50,604 nt of DNA. Source: Methylobacter sp. GTDB taxonomy: Bacteria > Pseudomonadota > Gammaproteobacteria > Methylococcales > Methylomonadaceae. Below, one piece after another: positions 33,015-41,904 of this stretch (position 1 is the stretch's first letter; each line of letters opens with the position of its first letter). The stretch covers positions 1 through 50,604 of the forward strand of contig NZ_JALOCF010000033.1 of NCBI RefSeq assembly GCF_023227905.1. The letters are read 5' to 3'. The translations under genes were made by a program, and so were the position numbers. The notes under the pieces are model-generated. The model was not told the origin of the DNA. It did no database searches and was given only the letters and a program-made list of their open reading frames with translations.

Positions 33015-33683
33015 ATGAGTTCTGCCGCTTTTTTCGACTTAGATAGAACGCTTTGGGCCTGTTCGGGCGAGAAAGCTTTTGCCGTTCATCAATTTCGCCA
33101 AGGGAAATTAGGCATCACCCAAGTGGGCGGTGTTATTTACCAGTATCTTCTTTATGAGCTGGGCTTGATCGACAATATAGACATATTGAAAAGACGCGTG
33201 TTACGTGCGCTCTTTGCCGGTGAAGCGGTTGCACCCTACGTTGAAACTTATACCGCGCATTTTCACCAACACTTATCCCAATCACTATTTCCAAAGATGC
33301 TTGATTGCGTCAGGAGTCATCAATCCGCCGGTGATAAAGTCGTCATTGTCTCCGCTGCACTGGATTTCATCGTATCCCCTGTCGCCGAACTGCTGCAAAC
33401 CGACGACTGGTTTGCGAGCCGGCTGGAAGTATCAAATCATTTGTTTTCAGGGGAAGTGCTTGGCTCTATCCCTTACGGTCAGGCCAAGGCGTCGATCGTC
33501 AAGGATTACGCGGATAAACACGGCCTGGATTTAGCTCAGTGCCATGCCTATGGAGATCATTGGGAAGACCGGTATATGTTAGCTGCCGTCGGTCATCCTG
33601 TTGCTGTCAATCCCGGCCGGAGTTTGGCGCAGTTAGCGCAGCGTCAACAATGGTTAACGCTGGATTTGCCCTCCCCCATCTGA
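33015..33683 (+). CDS. HAD-IB family phosphatase
   Basis: This 222-residue haloacid-dehalogenase-fold hydrolase of the SerB/PgpC-like IB group has the nucleophile motif FFDLDRTL at the N-terminus, a VIVSAALD serine motif near 110, and the terminal acidic motif YGDHWEDRYML. It sits 3 nt after a PlsC-type acyltransferase; such pairs also occur in phospholipid pathways. In this cluster it could remove phosphate from alkylacylglycerol phosphate, releasing the neutral diradylglycerol that a CDP-alcohol phosphotransferase needs. A phosphatidylglycerophosphate phosphatase role is the alternative. Confidence 0.88.
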   Translation: MSSAAFFDLDRTLWACSGEKAFAVHQFRQGKLGITQVGGVIYQYLLYELGLIDNIDILKRRVLRALFAGEAVAPYVETYTAHFHQHLSQSLFPKMLDCVRSHQSAGDKVVIVSAALDFIVSPVAELLQTDDWFASRLEVSNHLFSGEVLGSIPYGQAKASIVKDYADKHGLDLAQCHAYGDHWEDRYMLAAVGHPVAVNPGRSLAQLAQRQQWLTLDLPSPI

Positions 33684-33738
33684 TTAGGGCCGCTTATCCT
33701 CCTACACTGACCGTTAAATTATTTACTCAATTGATACT

Positions 33739-36700
33739 ATGTCCATTATCCAAGCGCCAAGCCTTGCCGACGTTCTTTTACAACGCGCCCAGCTGCAACC
33801 TGACCGCTTGTCGCATGTTTTTATGGATCATATCGATGGCTATCAACACCGCTTGACTTATGGCGACATCGACCTTCGCGCTCGTGCTATTGCCGCGCGC
33901 CTGCAAGCAATTAACGCCCGGCGAGTAATGCTAATCTACCCGCACGGGCCATCGTTTTTCCTGGCTTTCATAGCCTGCTGGTATGCAGGAGCAACGCCGA
34001 TTCCTGTGTTTCCCCCACAGTCCCGGCGCGGCATGGCGCGCATCGATGCAATTTTACGTGACTGCGCGGCAACGCATGTACTTTCCTCAAGCGGTCTTAT
34101 CGCTAAAGTCATGCCATGGTTTCAGGAAGCAGGCATCGGGGCCGGGCACGAATGGTTGGATACCGACAGTGTGCCCGATAGCGAAGCTGCGGATTGGCAC
34201 AGCCATCGCATCGATCCGGGGCAGCCGGCGTTTTTCCAATATACCTCCGGGTCTACTGGAGCTCCCAAAGGAGTCGTTGTCAGCCATGCCAACCTAATCG
34301 CGAATCAAGCCATGATTACGCAAGGCTTTAGCCACAACGAAGAATCCCGCTCTTTCAGTTGGCTGCCTTTTTATCATGATATGGGACTGATCGGTCCCTT
34401 GTTTAACCCGATTTATGTCGGCTATCAAAGTTATCATATTCCGGCGCAAGCATTTATTCGCGATCCGATACAATGGCTGCGAGGCATAGTTAAATTTCGT
34501 GCAACAACCAGCGGCGGGCCTAACTTTGCGTATGACCTTTGCGCGCGCAAGGCTACGCCCGAAAATTGTTCCGGCCTGGATTTAAGTTGTTGGCAAGTCG
34601 CGTTTAACGGCGCCGAACCGGTCAGAGCCGCAACCTTGGCTCGATTTCAGCAGGCCTTTGAGCCCTATGGATTTTCGCCGTCAGCTTGGCTACCGTGCTA
34701 TGGCATGGCTGAGGCCACCTTGTTTATCAGCGGCAATCGAAAGCCGTCGCCCGTGTTTAAGCAGCATGAAGGCAAAAACCATGTATCCTGCGGCAGAAGC
34801 TGGGACGATTGCACAGTGCTGGCGGTCGATCCGGATACCCGTCAGCCGGTAGCCGATGGCGTCACCGGAGAATTGTGGCTGACCGGCAGCAATATTGCAC
34901 AAGGTTACTGGAGCCAGCCGGAACAGACTGAACTCTATTTTCAGGCGCAACTGAAACAAGGTGGCGTTCCCTACTTACGCACCGGCGATCTCGGGTTTGT
35001 GGACCAGGGTGAGGTTTATGTTACCGGACGGCTCAAAGACCTGATCATTTTGCGCGGCCGTAACCTTTATCCGCAAGATCTCGAACTAGCGGCCCAGGAG
35101 GCTCATAGCGCGTTACGGGTCGATGGCGGAGCGGCTTTCGTGCGGGAATCGGAGGACGGCGAAGCGCTGGTGCTGGTACAGGAAGTCGAGCGCTCCCAAA
35201 TCCGTGGGCTTGCTGCTGCCCGAGTGTTCGCCGCGATACGCGAGGCGCACTGGGAGGCTTTCCAGGTTCAGGCGGACGAGCTGGTCCTGGTAAAGCCCGG
35301 CAGCATTCCCACGACCACCAGCGGTAAGGTTCGTCGCCGCGCCTGCCAGGAAATGTTGGCGGCAGGCAGCCTGCCTATCATTGATCGAGAGAGGCGCAAA
35401 ACGCCAACCGAAACATCGTCATCGGCCAGCATCGTTGGCTCATCACCGCGACAACGTTTTGACGATGATTTCAAGCGCTTGCCGGAAACCGACCGGCACC
35501 TGTTTCTGCTGGACTATTTGCGTCGGCAAATAGGCCAATCCTTGAGGCTGAGTGCCGCAGAGATATCAACGGATATGATTCCGGATCGCTTGGGCCTGGA
35601 TTCGATAACATCGGTTGAACTGGTGAATCGTATCGAACGTGATTTCGGGCTACGCTTAAACGCGGATTTCCTGAGCCGGTCATCCAGCCTTGAACAGCTT
35701 GCTGTTAGCCTGATGTCACACCTGCAAGACTCTACGCCGGTAGCCGAAGAAATCGTTCCAAGGCTGGCGGACGAGGTGAAACTGCCGGAAGACTGGTCGC
35801 CGACAGACGCAATAGCCGATTGTTGGCCGCCGCGCCGGATTTTGTTTACCGGAGCCACCGGTTATCTGGGCGCTTATTTATTGGCGGAACTGCTGGAGAT
35901 CACCGACTGTGAAATTTACTGCCTGGTGCGTGCCGAGAATGCTGACGCTGCGTTTGGGCGGCTGCTCAGTAATGCGGAATATTACGGATTGTCTACCGCA
36001 TTACCTGTCGAGCGTATCCGGCCGTTGGTCGGCGACATGGCGTTGCCCCGCCTGGGATTGGACGAGGAGCTTTATCAACGCTTGGCGTTGCAAATGGATG
36101 CCGTACTTAATGCCGGAGCCCATGTCGATTTCACGCTGCCTTATACTGAGCTGCGCTCCAGCAATGTGTTTGGTACTACGGAAATTCTGCGCTTTGCCGC
36201 TACCGGGCGACGCAAGCCGCTGCATTTTGTTTCCACGCTGGGTCTTTTAATGAGCAAGTCTCGTAGCGCCAATCATTTGGCCGTCGAATCGTGGCCGCCG
36301 GATTGTGCAGGCGAGAGTTTGGTTAATGGTTACGAACAAAGCAAATGGGTAGCCGAACATGTGCTCAAATTGGCGGCCGACTGCGATATGCCTATTGCGG
36401 TTTATCGCCCTGGATTGCTTACCGGAGACAGTATCTCAAGGCGTTTTGTCAATACCGACCAGTTCATCGCGCGTTTTCTGAAAAGCAGTATTCAACTGGG
36501 CTGCATTCCGGCTCTGGAAAACGGCGTTGAGATGTTGCCTGTGGATTTTGCGGCTCAGGTCATTGTCGCCGGCTTGCAATGTCCTTCCAGTCTCGGCAAG
36601 GCTTTCCATATCCGCCATCCTAAACCGCTGGTTCTTACCGAGGTAGTCGAGGTGCTGCGTTCCAGGGGTTATGCGATGGATATCGTGCCTTATGCCGAAT

Positions 36701-36912
36701 GGCAAAAACGTGTCTTAGCCTGCGATAGCGGCAATGCCTTAACTCCTTTCCGGAATATGATTGCCGGAATGGGTCAGCGCCAAGCGGAGTTCCCGCTGGT
36801 CGATGACACTAACTGCCGGGAAATTTGCGCCCAGGCTGACATTGGCGTTCACTCTTCCGCGGCGTTACTGGAGAGTTATTTACTCTATTTTGAAAACAGC
36901 GGCTTTTTGTGA
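33739..36912 (+). CDS. Fatty acyl-AMP ligase - ACP - thioester reductase fusion
   Basis: This three-domain enzyme has 1057 residues. An adenylation domain (about 1-545) has YTSGSTGAPKG (168-178), YGMAEATL and Lys530 in TSGKVRR, resembling fatty acyl-AMP ligases. An acyl-carrier domain (about 590-665) has LGLDSITS with Ser622 as the phosphopantetheine site. A reductase domain (about 695-1057) has the NADPH motif GATGYLG (705-711) and YEQSK (865-869). It should activate a free fatty acid, load it on the carrier and release it reductively as aldehyde or alcohol. Followed by alkyl-DHAP synthase, it most likely supplies the fatty alcohol for ether lipids. It resembles the ligase-reductase of myxobacterial ether-lipid clusters. 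Confidence 0.93.
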   Translation: MSIIQAPSLADVLLQRAQLQPDRLSHVFMDHIDGYQHRLTYGDIDLRARAIAARLQAINARRVMLIYPHGPSFFLAFIACWYAGATPIPVFPPQSRRGMARIDAILRDCAATHVLSSSGLIAKVMPWFQEAGIGAGHEWLDTDSVPDSEAADWHSHRIDPGQPAFFQYTSGSTGAPKGVVVSHANLIANQAMITQGFSHNEESRSFSWLPFYHDMGLIGPLFNPIYVGYQSYHIPAQAFIRDPIQWLRGIVKFRATTSGGPNFAYDLCARKATPENCSGLDLSCWQVAFNGAEPVRAATLARFQQAFEPYGFSPSAWLPCYGMAEATLFISGNRKPSPVFKQHEGKNHVSCGRSWDDCTVLAVDPDTRQPVADGVTGELWLTGSNIAQGYWSQPEQTELYFQAQLKQGGVPYLRTGDLGFVDQGEVYVTGRLKDLIILRGRNLYPQDLELAAQEAHSALRVDGGAAFVRESEDGEALVLVQEVERSQIRGLAAARVFAAIREAHWEAFQVQADELVLVKPGSIPTTTSGKVRRRACQEMLAAGSLPIIDRERRKTPTETSSSASIVGSSPRQRFDDDFKRLPETDRHLFLLDYLRRQIGQSLRLSAAEISTDMIPDRLGLDSITSVELVNRIERDFGLRLNADFLSRSSSLEQLAVSLMSHLQDSTPVAEEIVPRLADEVKLPEDWSPTDAIADCWPPRRILFTGATGYLGAYLLAELLEITDCEIYCLVRAENADAAFGRLLSNAEYYGLSTALPVERIRPLVGDMALPRLGLDEELYQRLALQMDAVLNAGAHVDFTLPYTELRSSNVFGTTEILRFAATGRRKPLHFVSTLGLLMSKSRSANHLAVESWPPDCAGESLVNGYEQSKWVAEHVLKLAADCDMPIAVYRPGLLTGDSISRRFVNTDQFIARFLKSSIQLGCIPALENGVEMLPVDFAAQVIVAGLQCPSSLGKAFHIRHPKPLVLTEVVEVLRSRGYAMDIVPYAEWQKRVLACDSGNALTPFRNMIAGMGQRQAEFPLVDDTNCREICAQADIGVHSSAALLESYLLYFENSGFL

Positions 36913-36915
36913 GTT

Positions 36916-36948
36916 AGACCTTCCAGGTTTTTAAAACCTGGAAGGTCT
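36916..36948. repeat. Perfect 16-bp palindrome after the ligase-reductase gene
   Basis: AGACCTTCCAGGTTTT (36916-36931) and AAAACCTGGAAGGTCT (36933-36948) are perfect complements around a single T. It begins 4 nt after the stop codon. It would fold as a strong transcript hairpin but has no T-tract after it, so a dispersed palindromic repeat is as likely as a terminator. Confidence 0.7.
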
Positions 36949-37128
36949 GCATATCGGCAGAATTTTTGCGCATAACAATGAGCGCACTACGTGAGAATCA
37001 GGAAGCGCGCACGGCACGCCCTACGAGGAAAAGCCAAGCCGTCTTTTTTCGTGCTTTTCGTGGACAATGCGTAACATCAAATACCTAATGCTTGCTATCT
37101 AAACCACATAACCCAGGAAAATCAGTCC

Positions 37129-38865
37129 ATGCCGAATAATGAAAGAGAACCCCACCGCTGGGGATTTCGCGATACCCGTTTCACCCTCAACGAGGATGGT
37201 TCCGTGACGCTCACCGGCAACCGTTACTCGATATGCGGTTATGCCATGCCCTACTTCATCCCCTTTGTCGAGAGCGTGCTCAACGTTTGCCTGTCCACTG
37301 AACAACAGGCCGAACGTCAAGAGGTTCAGCTGCCTGCATCCAACCGCAACGAGGCTTTTTGCGAAGCATTGAATTTAAGATTTCCCCCCGAACATATCAG
37401 TTTCGCCGATGCGGTGCGCTTGCCGCATAGCCACGGACAGACCACCGTGGATGAGGTTTACCAGGTGCTTTACGGCAAGCTCCCGAAATTGGTGGACGCC
37501 GTTTTTTATTGTACCGATACGGCAGAAGCGCAAGCTTTGGTGGAGTTGGCGGCAGTACACGACGTCTGCTTGTTGCCCTATGGCGGGGGCACCAGTGTCA
37601 GCAATGCACTGCGCATTCCGGCCGATGAACAGCGGATGGTGGTTGCTGTCGATACCAGCCGCATGAATCGCATAGTCAGCCTGGAGCGCAACAACATGCG
37701 GGTCACGGTGCAGGCAGGTATTTGCGGAGCCGACTTGGAACGTCAGCTCCGCGCGGAAGGCTACACGCTGGGGCATGAACCGGACAGCATCGAGTTCTCG
37801 ACGGTCGGCGGCTGGATTGCCACCAATGCCAGCGGCATGAAGAAGAACCGCTACGGCAACATTGAAGACGTGGTGGAAGCCATGACCGTTGTCACGCCAT
37901 TGGGAACGCTCCAAGAGTCGGCGCGGGCGCCGCGGGTTTCGAGCGGCAGCCGCCTGCACTATTTGCTGTTCGGTAGCGAAGGCAATTTCGGTTTGATCAC
38001 TGAAGCGGTCTTAAAACTGCGTCCGTTGCCTGAAGTCACGCAATACCAATCGATCCTGTTTCGCGACTTTCCCACCGGCATCGCTTTTTTGCAGGAGCTT
38101 TCCAAAGGCACGGTGTGGCCGGCTAGCATCCGGCTGGTGGATAACCCGCAGTTTCGCTTTGCCCAATCACTGAAACCGGCGGCAAAAGGCTGGGCCGGTT
38201 ATAAGCACCGCCTGCAAAGGTGGTTGCTGACGTCGGTAAAAAAGTTCGATCCGGAAACGCTGGCCGCCGCGACCATTGTCATCGAAGGCAGTGCCGATGA
38301 AGTCATCGCCCAGCGGCGCGCGTTGGATCGGCTGGTGCGCCGCTACGGCGCTATTTACGGCGGAGCGGAAAACGGCCAGCGCGGTTATCAGCTCACTTAC
38401 GCGATTGCCTATATCCGGGATCTCCTGATGCGCTACAGCGTGATCGGCGAAACTTATGAAACCTCCGCATCCTGGGATTGCATCCAGGCCATCTGCGACG
38501 AGGTCAAGCGGGCGGCGGAGCTGGAACACGCGCGCTACGGCTTTCCGGGCAAGCCTTATATCTCCGCCAGAATCACCCAGATATACCCGACAGGCGCATG
38601 TATCTATTTTACTCATGGCGTTTCCATACACGGCGTAGAAAACGCCGATCAGAAATTTCACGCCGTCGAGCAAGCCATGCGCGCGGTTATTTTGGATCAT
38701 GGCGGCAGCATTTCCCATCACCACGGCATAGGCAAACTGCGCGCCTCGTTTATCCCGCAGCTTTATTCCGAGGCCACCAAAAAAACTTTGCTGGCGCTGA
38801 AACGGGAGCTCGACCCGCGCAATGTGTTTGGCGCGAGCAATAACCTATTCGACCGCAGCCAATAA
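37129..38865 (+). CDS. Alkyldihydroxyacetonephosphate synthase (FAD-dependent)
   Basis: This enzyme forms the ether bond by replacing the acyl chain of acyl-DHAP with a fatty alcohol. The 578-residue protein matches eukaryotic AGPS. It has RWGF near the N-terminus, the FAD loop PYGGGTSVSNAL, the segment EPDSIEFSTVGGWIATNASG then MKKNRYGNIEDVV, and near the C-terminus GGSISHHHGIGKLR with the three consecutive catalytic histidines. Members of this oxidase family also include glycolate/lactate dehydrogenases, but those lack the HHH and the ASGMKKNxYGNIED block. It is the key enzyme arguing that the neighbouring cluster makes ether lipids. Confidence 0.92.
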   Translation: MPNNEREPHRWGFRDTRFTLNEDGSVTLTGNRYSICGYAMPYFIPFVESVLNVCLSTEQQAERQEVQLPASNRNEAFCEALNLRFPPEHISFADAVRLPHSHGQTTVDEVYQVLYGKLPKLVDAVFYCTDTAEAQALVELAAVHDVCLLPYGGGTSVSNALRIPADEQRMVVAVDTSRMNRIVSLERNNMRVTVQAGICGADLERQLRAEGYTLGHEPDSIEFSTVGGWIATNASGMKKNRYGNIEDVVEAMTVVTPLGTLQESARAPRVSSGSRLHYLLFGSEGNFGLITEAVLKLRPLPEVTQYQSILFRDFPTGIAFLQELSKGTVWPASIRLVDNPQFRFAQSLKPAAKGWAGYKHRLQRWLLTSVKKFDPETLAAATIVIEGSADEVIAQRRALDRLVRRYGAIYGGAENGQRGYQLTYAIAYIRDLLMRYSVIGETYETSASWDCIQAICDEVKRAAELEHARYGFPGKPYISARITQIYPTGACIYFTHGVSIHGVENADQKFHAVEQAMRAVILDHGGSISHHHGIGKLRASFIPQLYSEATKKTLLALKRELDPRNVFGASNNLFDRSQ

Positions 38866-38904
38866 AATTGGCTGGAATTTTTCAAACAACCGAGATTTTG
38901 TGAC

Positions 38905-39711
38905 ATGACCAAATGCGTACTCATCACTGGCGCTTCCTGTGGCATTGGCTTGGCCGTCGCCGAACACTTCCATCGCCAGGGTTGGAATGTGGCGGCTTCG
39001 ATGCGTAATCCTGAGAATGATCTCGCATTAGGCGAGCGTCCCGGGCTGATCCGCCCGCAACTGGACGTAACCGATCCCAAGTCCATCCAAGCCGCAGTGG
39101 ATGAGGTTCTGGAACGTTGGGGGCGAATCGACGTGCTGATTAACAACGCCGGCTACGGATTGATAGGCCCGTTTGAAGCCGCCGATGACACGCAGGTTCG
39201 CCGCCAATTCGAGGTGAATGTGTTCGGCTTGATGGCGGTCACCCGCGCCGTGTTGCCTTCGATGCGGGAGGCCGGCGGCGGTAGTTTGATCAATATATCT
39301 TCTATGGCCGGATACTCGTGCTTTCCCTACTATAGCCTCTATCATGCCAGCAAATGGGCTGTCGAGGGCTTTGCGGAATCTTTGCGCTACGAACTGGAAC
39401 CGTTTGGAATCCGGGTCAAACTGGTGGAGCCCGGTGTGGTCAAAACCGATTTCCATACTCGTTCTAAAGACAGCATTGCTTTACCGGCTTATGAGCCTCG
39501 CGCCGGGCGCTCACTTGCTCGCATGGAGCAATTTTACCGCTTCGGCAATTCGGCCGAACGGATTGCGGAAACAATCTACAGGGCGGCTACAGATAATAGC
39601 GGTAAACTTAGATATCCTTTGGGCTGGGATGCCAGATCGCTGTACCTGCTAAAACACATTGCACCCGATGGCCTGGTCCGCCGGCTCGCCCGTTTCCTTT
39701 GTGTCAGCTGA
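38905..39711 (+). CDS. Short-chain dehydrogenase/reductase
   Basis: This classical SDR of 268 residues has the cofactor motif TGASCGIG (8-15), NNAG (about 81-84), an active-site Ser in INISSMAG, and YHASK for the Tyr-Lys pair. It follows the alkyl-DHAP synthase by 39 nt. Likely roles are reduction of acyl/alkyl-DHAP to the glycerol-3-phosphate form, or fatty aldehyde to alcohol. Both steps are needed for ether-lipid synthesis and neither has another obvious candidate here. The hydrophobic C-terminal end (SLYLLKHIAPDGLVRRLARF) could associate with the membrane. Confidence 0.88.
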   Translation: MTKCVLITGASCGIGLAVAEHFHRQGWNVAASMRNPENDLALGERPGLIRPQLDVTDPKSIQAAVDEVLERWGRIDVLINNAGYGLIGPFEAADDTQVRRQFEVNVFGLMAVTRAVLPSMREAGGGSLINISSMAGYSCFPYYSLYHASKWAVEGFAESLRYELEPFGIRVKLVEPGVVKTDFHTRSKDSIALPAYEPRAGRSLARMEQFYRFGNSAERIAETIYRAATDNSGKLRYPLGWDARSLYLLKHIAPDGLVRRLARFLCVS

Positions 39712-40050
39712 AACCAATCACTCGGTATGTGCGCTGTCCAGTTTGTCCATTCGACATTGTTTTGCCGTTATGAATTGGGGATTAATGTATTTTCTCTCAG
39801 CATGCCGCAGCGGCAAGCCGTTTCAGCGCTTGGAAATAGCGTTATTGAATAAGTGGGTTTTGCAGCTGTAAATCAACGCACCACATTTTCCAGTGATCAA
39901 CACTGACATTACCAGCTTACAGAGCGCGTTCCCGCTTATAAGCGGTTTACTGTTTTAACAGGGTAGCTTTGTCTACAAGATAGGCGTTTTCTACATTCAT
40001 TTAAATTTTGCGACAGAACCTTTATCTTATCCATTTGCACTAATGTAGTG
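39712..40050. other. Intergenic stretch with a short palindrome
   Basis: No gene is supported. CCGCTTATAAGCGG (39932-39945) is a perfect 14-bp palindrome followed by a loose T-rich run and may end transcripts from either side. The lipid cluster and the leftward lipoprotein gene converge here. Confidence 0.5.
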
Positions 40051-40839
40051 TTAATTTTTAAAGATATCCTGATGTGTTTTGCGCGGTAACGGTTTAATCT
40101 TCGGTTCTTGCATTAACAACTCCTTCTGGCAGCCGCCTTGCGTCAATATGACTCTATCCCCCTGGATTTCGGTGAGTTTCCAGCCATTAAGATTATCGCC
40201 TTGTTTGACCTTGAGAATTATCTTTTGGCATTGCGGATGCCGCTCCGATAAATAAGACCGCAAACCCTTTTGCCGTAGCAGATAATCCGGATGACTACCG
40301 CCCGTCGAAATACCGGATGTGTGCAGAGTATCGGCGACTGGATCTATACGGTAAATTTTACTGTCCTTGACCAGAACAGCATCGTTCATTTGCAAAACCA
40401 TTTCTAGCGTAGGCAGCAATTCGCCTTTGGTTAACGGCTGTGCTGTCTGCAATGTGACTTTGCCGGCCACTTTGGGGTTTAGTGCATAGTTTTGTCCAAG
40501 CATATCGCTCAAGACGACTTTTACGAATTCCGCGAGATCAGAGTCATCGAAATTCAGATTGTATGAACCCGCTTTCGAGCTAATTTTCCTATGCTGTGCC
40601 GGGACCGGCACAAACTGATCTGTCCGGGGACTAAGCTCTGTTTTTGTTTTCATTGAATCAACAACAGACTGCTCGTCTTGCGGCTTGTTAAAAAAAGGCT
40701 CCATCTCCGATTCCTGCGCCGCTTTGGAAACCGGCGGCAGAAGCTGAGCCTGTCCAGGGGCTAATAGTTCGCAGCCTGAAAGCGCCAAAACTATCGTAAT
40801 CAGACAGGAAGCCGCTGTTATTTTTTTTGAATTGTTCAT
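40051..40839 (-). CDS. Orphan lipoprotein with secretin N-domain and GspC-like C-terminus
   Basis: From the ATG at 40839 it has a lipoprotein signal ending LALSGC (Cys near residue 23). It then has a low-complexity linker and a domain matching the N0/STN region of type II secretion or pilus secretins (SYNLNFDDSDLAEFVKVVLS, then NPKVAGKVTL and LEMVLQMNDAVLV, about 90-170). The last about 60 residues (GDNLNGWKLTEIQGDRVILT) look like the HR domain of GspC/PilP inner-membrane partners. No secretin channel domain follows. It could be an adaptor for a secretin coded elsewhere or a truncated gene with a replaced end. No secretion genes are adjacent. Confidence 0.75.
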   Translation of the reverse strand: MNNSKKITAASCLITIVLALSGCELLAPGQAQLLPPVSKAAQESEMEPFFNKPQDEQSVVDSMKTKTELSPRTDQFVPVPAQHRKISSKAGSYNLNFDDSDLAEFVKVVLSDMLGQNYALNPKVAGKVTLQTAQPLTKGELLPTLEMVLQMNDAVLVKDSKIYRIDPVADTLHTSGISTGGSHPDYLLRQKGLRSYLSERHPQCQKIILKVKQGDNLNGWKLTEIQGDRVILTQGGCQKELLMQEPKIKPLPRKTHQDIFKN

Positions 40840-41381
40840 TATCACTATTCTCAAAAGAATCCTTGATGACTATTTGGTTTCGGGCGCGGAAGTCGCCTCG
40901 GCATTGGCTGGCGGCAGTGGGTTTTAGGAATCTCTAAATGCGGATTTTCTCGCATTGGTTAATGCCCACAAACTTTCTGTGTCCATCAACATGCAAAAAT
41001 TACCCGTTCTTAGCGTTTTTATTTTTGAGCCGAAAACTGCTTTAGTACGATTATTAATACCTTGTCTTCCAACTGTCCTGATAAATGTTGTGTCGATACT
41101 TGAAAATTGTGCATGATGATTGACAAGTCTAATACCGCCGATTTAGTAGCGGCAGCCTCTGAAAGTGGAAACCTCAACAATTAAAAAACTCTTAGCATAG
41201 TTCTTTCCCCACCATCTTACAGGATGAAATCAAAGGCAGGCTTCGATACCGTCTATGGCGTGCAAGGCGGCTATTACGCAATTTAACTAATTGATTTATT
41301 TTACTTGTACACCTAGCATCAGCTAAGCGTCAACTGACTTTTCCGGGTGCAATATTGCCCATCCACTGGTGGAGGTGATTT
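40840..41381. other. Gene-poor stretch between lipoprotein and small secreted protein
   Basis: I see only a 20-codon frame at 41223-41285 (MKSKAGFDTVYGVQGGYYAI) with no clear ribosome-binding site, which may be a gene remnant. No repeats or clear terminators are visible. Confidence 0.45.
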
Positions 41382-41690
41382 ATGATAACTCGTTACTTGT
41401 TTATGTTTTGTTTTAGCTTGAGTCTTGGTTTTGCGGCTTACGCGGCCGACCCTGTCCAGCCCAAAACTAATGAGACGACTGAAAAGCCCGCTACAGATAA
41501 AGCAACTGCGATCGAAGATGAAACAGGAATGTGCTTTAGAGGAACGAATTGCGATGGTGAGAAAATGGGTTATAAGACCATTCCTGACTGCAAAACAGCC
41601 AGCGGTAATAGCTGGCACGGACACACTATGATAGGTGGGCATGACAGATGTATTAGTAGGGATATAGATAATTTGGATTGGAGACAATAA
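41382..41690 (+). CDS. Small secreted protein with four cysteines
   Basis: This is a 102-residue protein with a Sec signal peptide (about 1-22, ending AAYAA). An acidic Thr/Lys/Pro linker (23-48) is followed by a compact domain with Cys51, Cys57, Cys70 and Cys90, probably two disulfides. A very strong GGAGGTG ribosome-binding site lies 7 nt upstream. The frame and signal support a real gene. I do not recognise the family. It is monocistronic and faces the end of the FUSC gene. Confidence 0.75.
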   Translation: MITRYLFMFCFSLSLGFAAYAADPVQPKTNETTEKPATDKATAIEDETGMCFRGTNCDGEKMGYKTIPDCKTASGNSWHGHTMIGGHDRCISRDIDNLDWRQ

Positions 41691-41904
41691 GCCCTGTTCC
41701 TTCATTAACCTGAGTTCGAGATAAGCCATTAAGCTGAATGCAAGAGATTGACCTTGCTCAGAGACAAGGTGGGCTTGTTGTCGGGCAGGCAATAGGCCGT
41801 AATGCCCGCCATCAGGTTGACCGCAAAATTAAAATAAGGGCGGTGCCGCGTCGGTTAGTTAGCCGGAAGTGTTTTGCCAACAAAAGACTGCGTAACACCG
41901 GTTA

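Noticed and set aside
37129..38865. Glycolate/lactate oxidase subunit
   Set aside because: The HHHGIGK block and the EPDSIEFSTVGGW...ASGMKKN segment are specific to alkyl-DHAP synthases.
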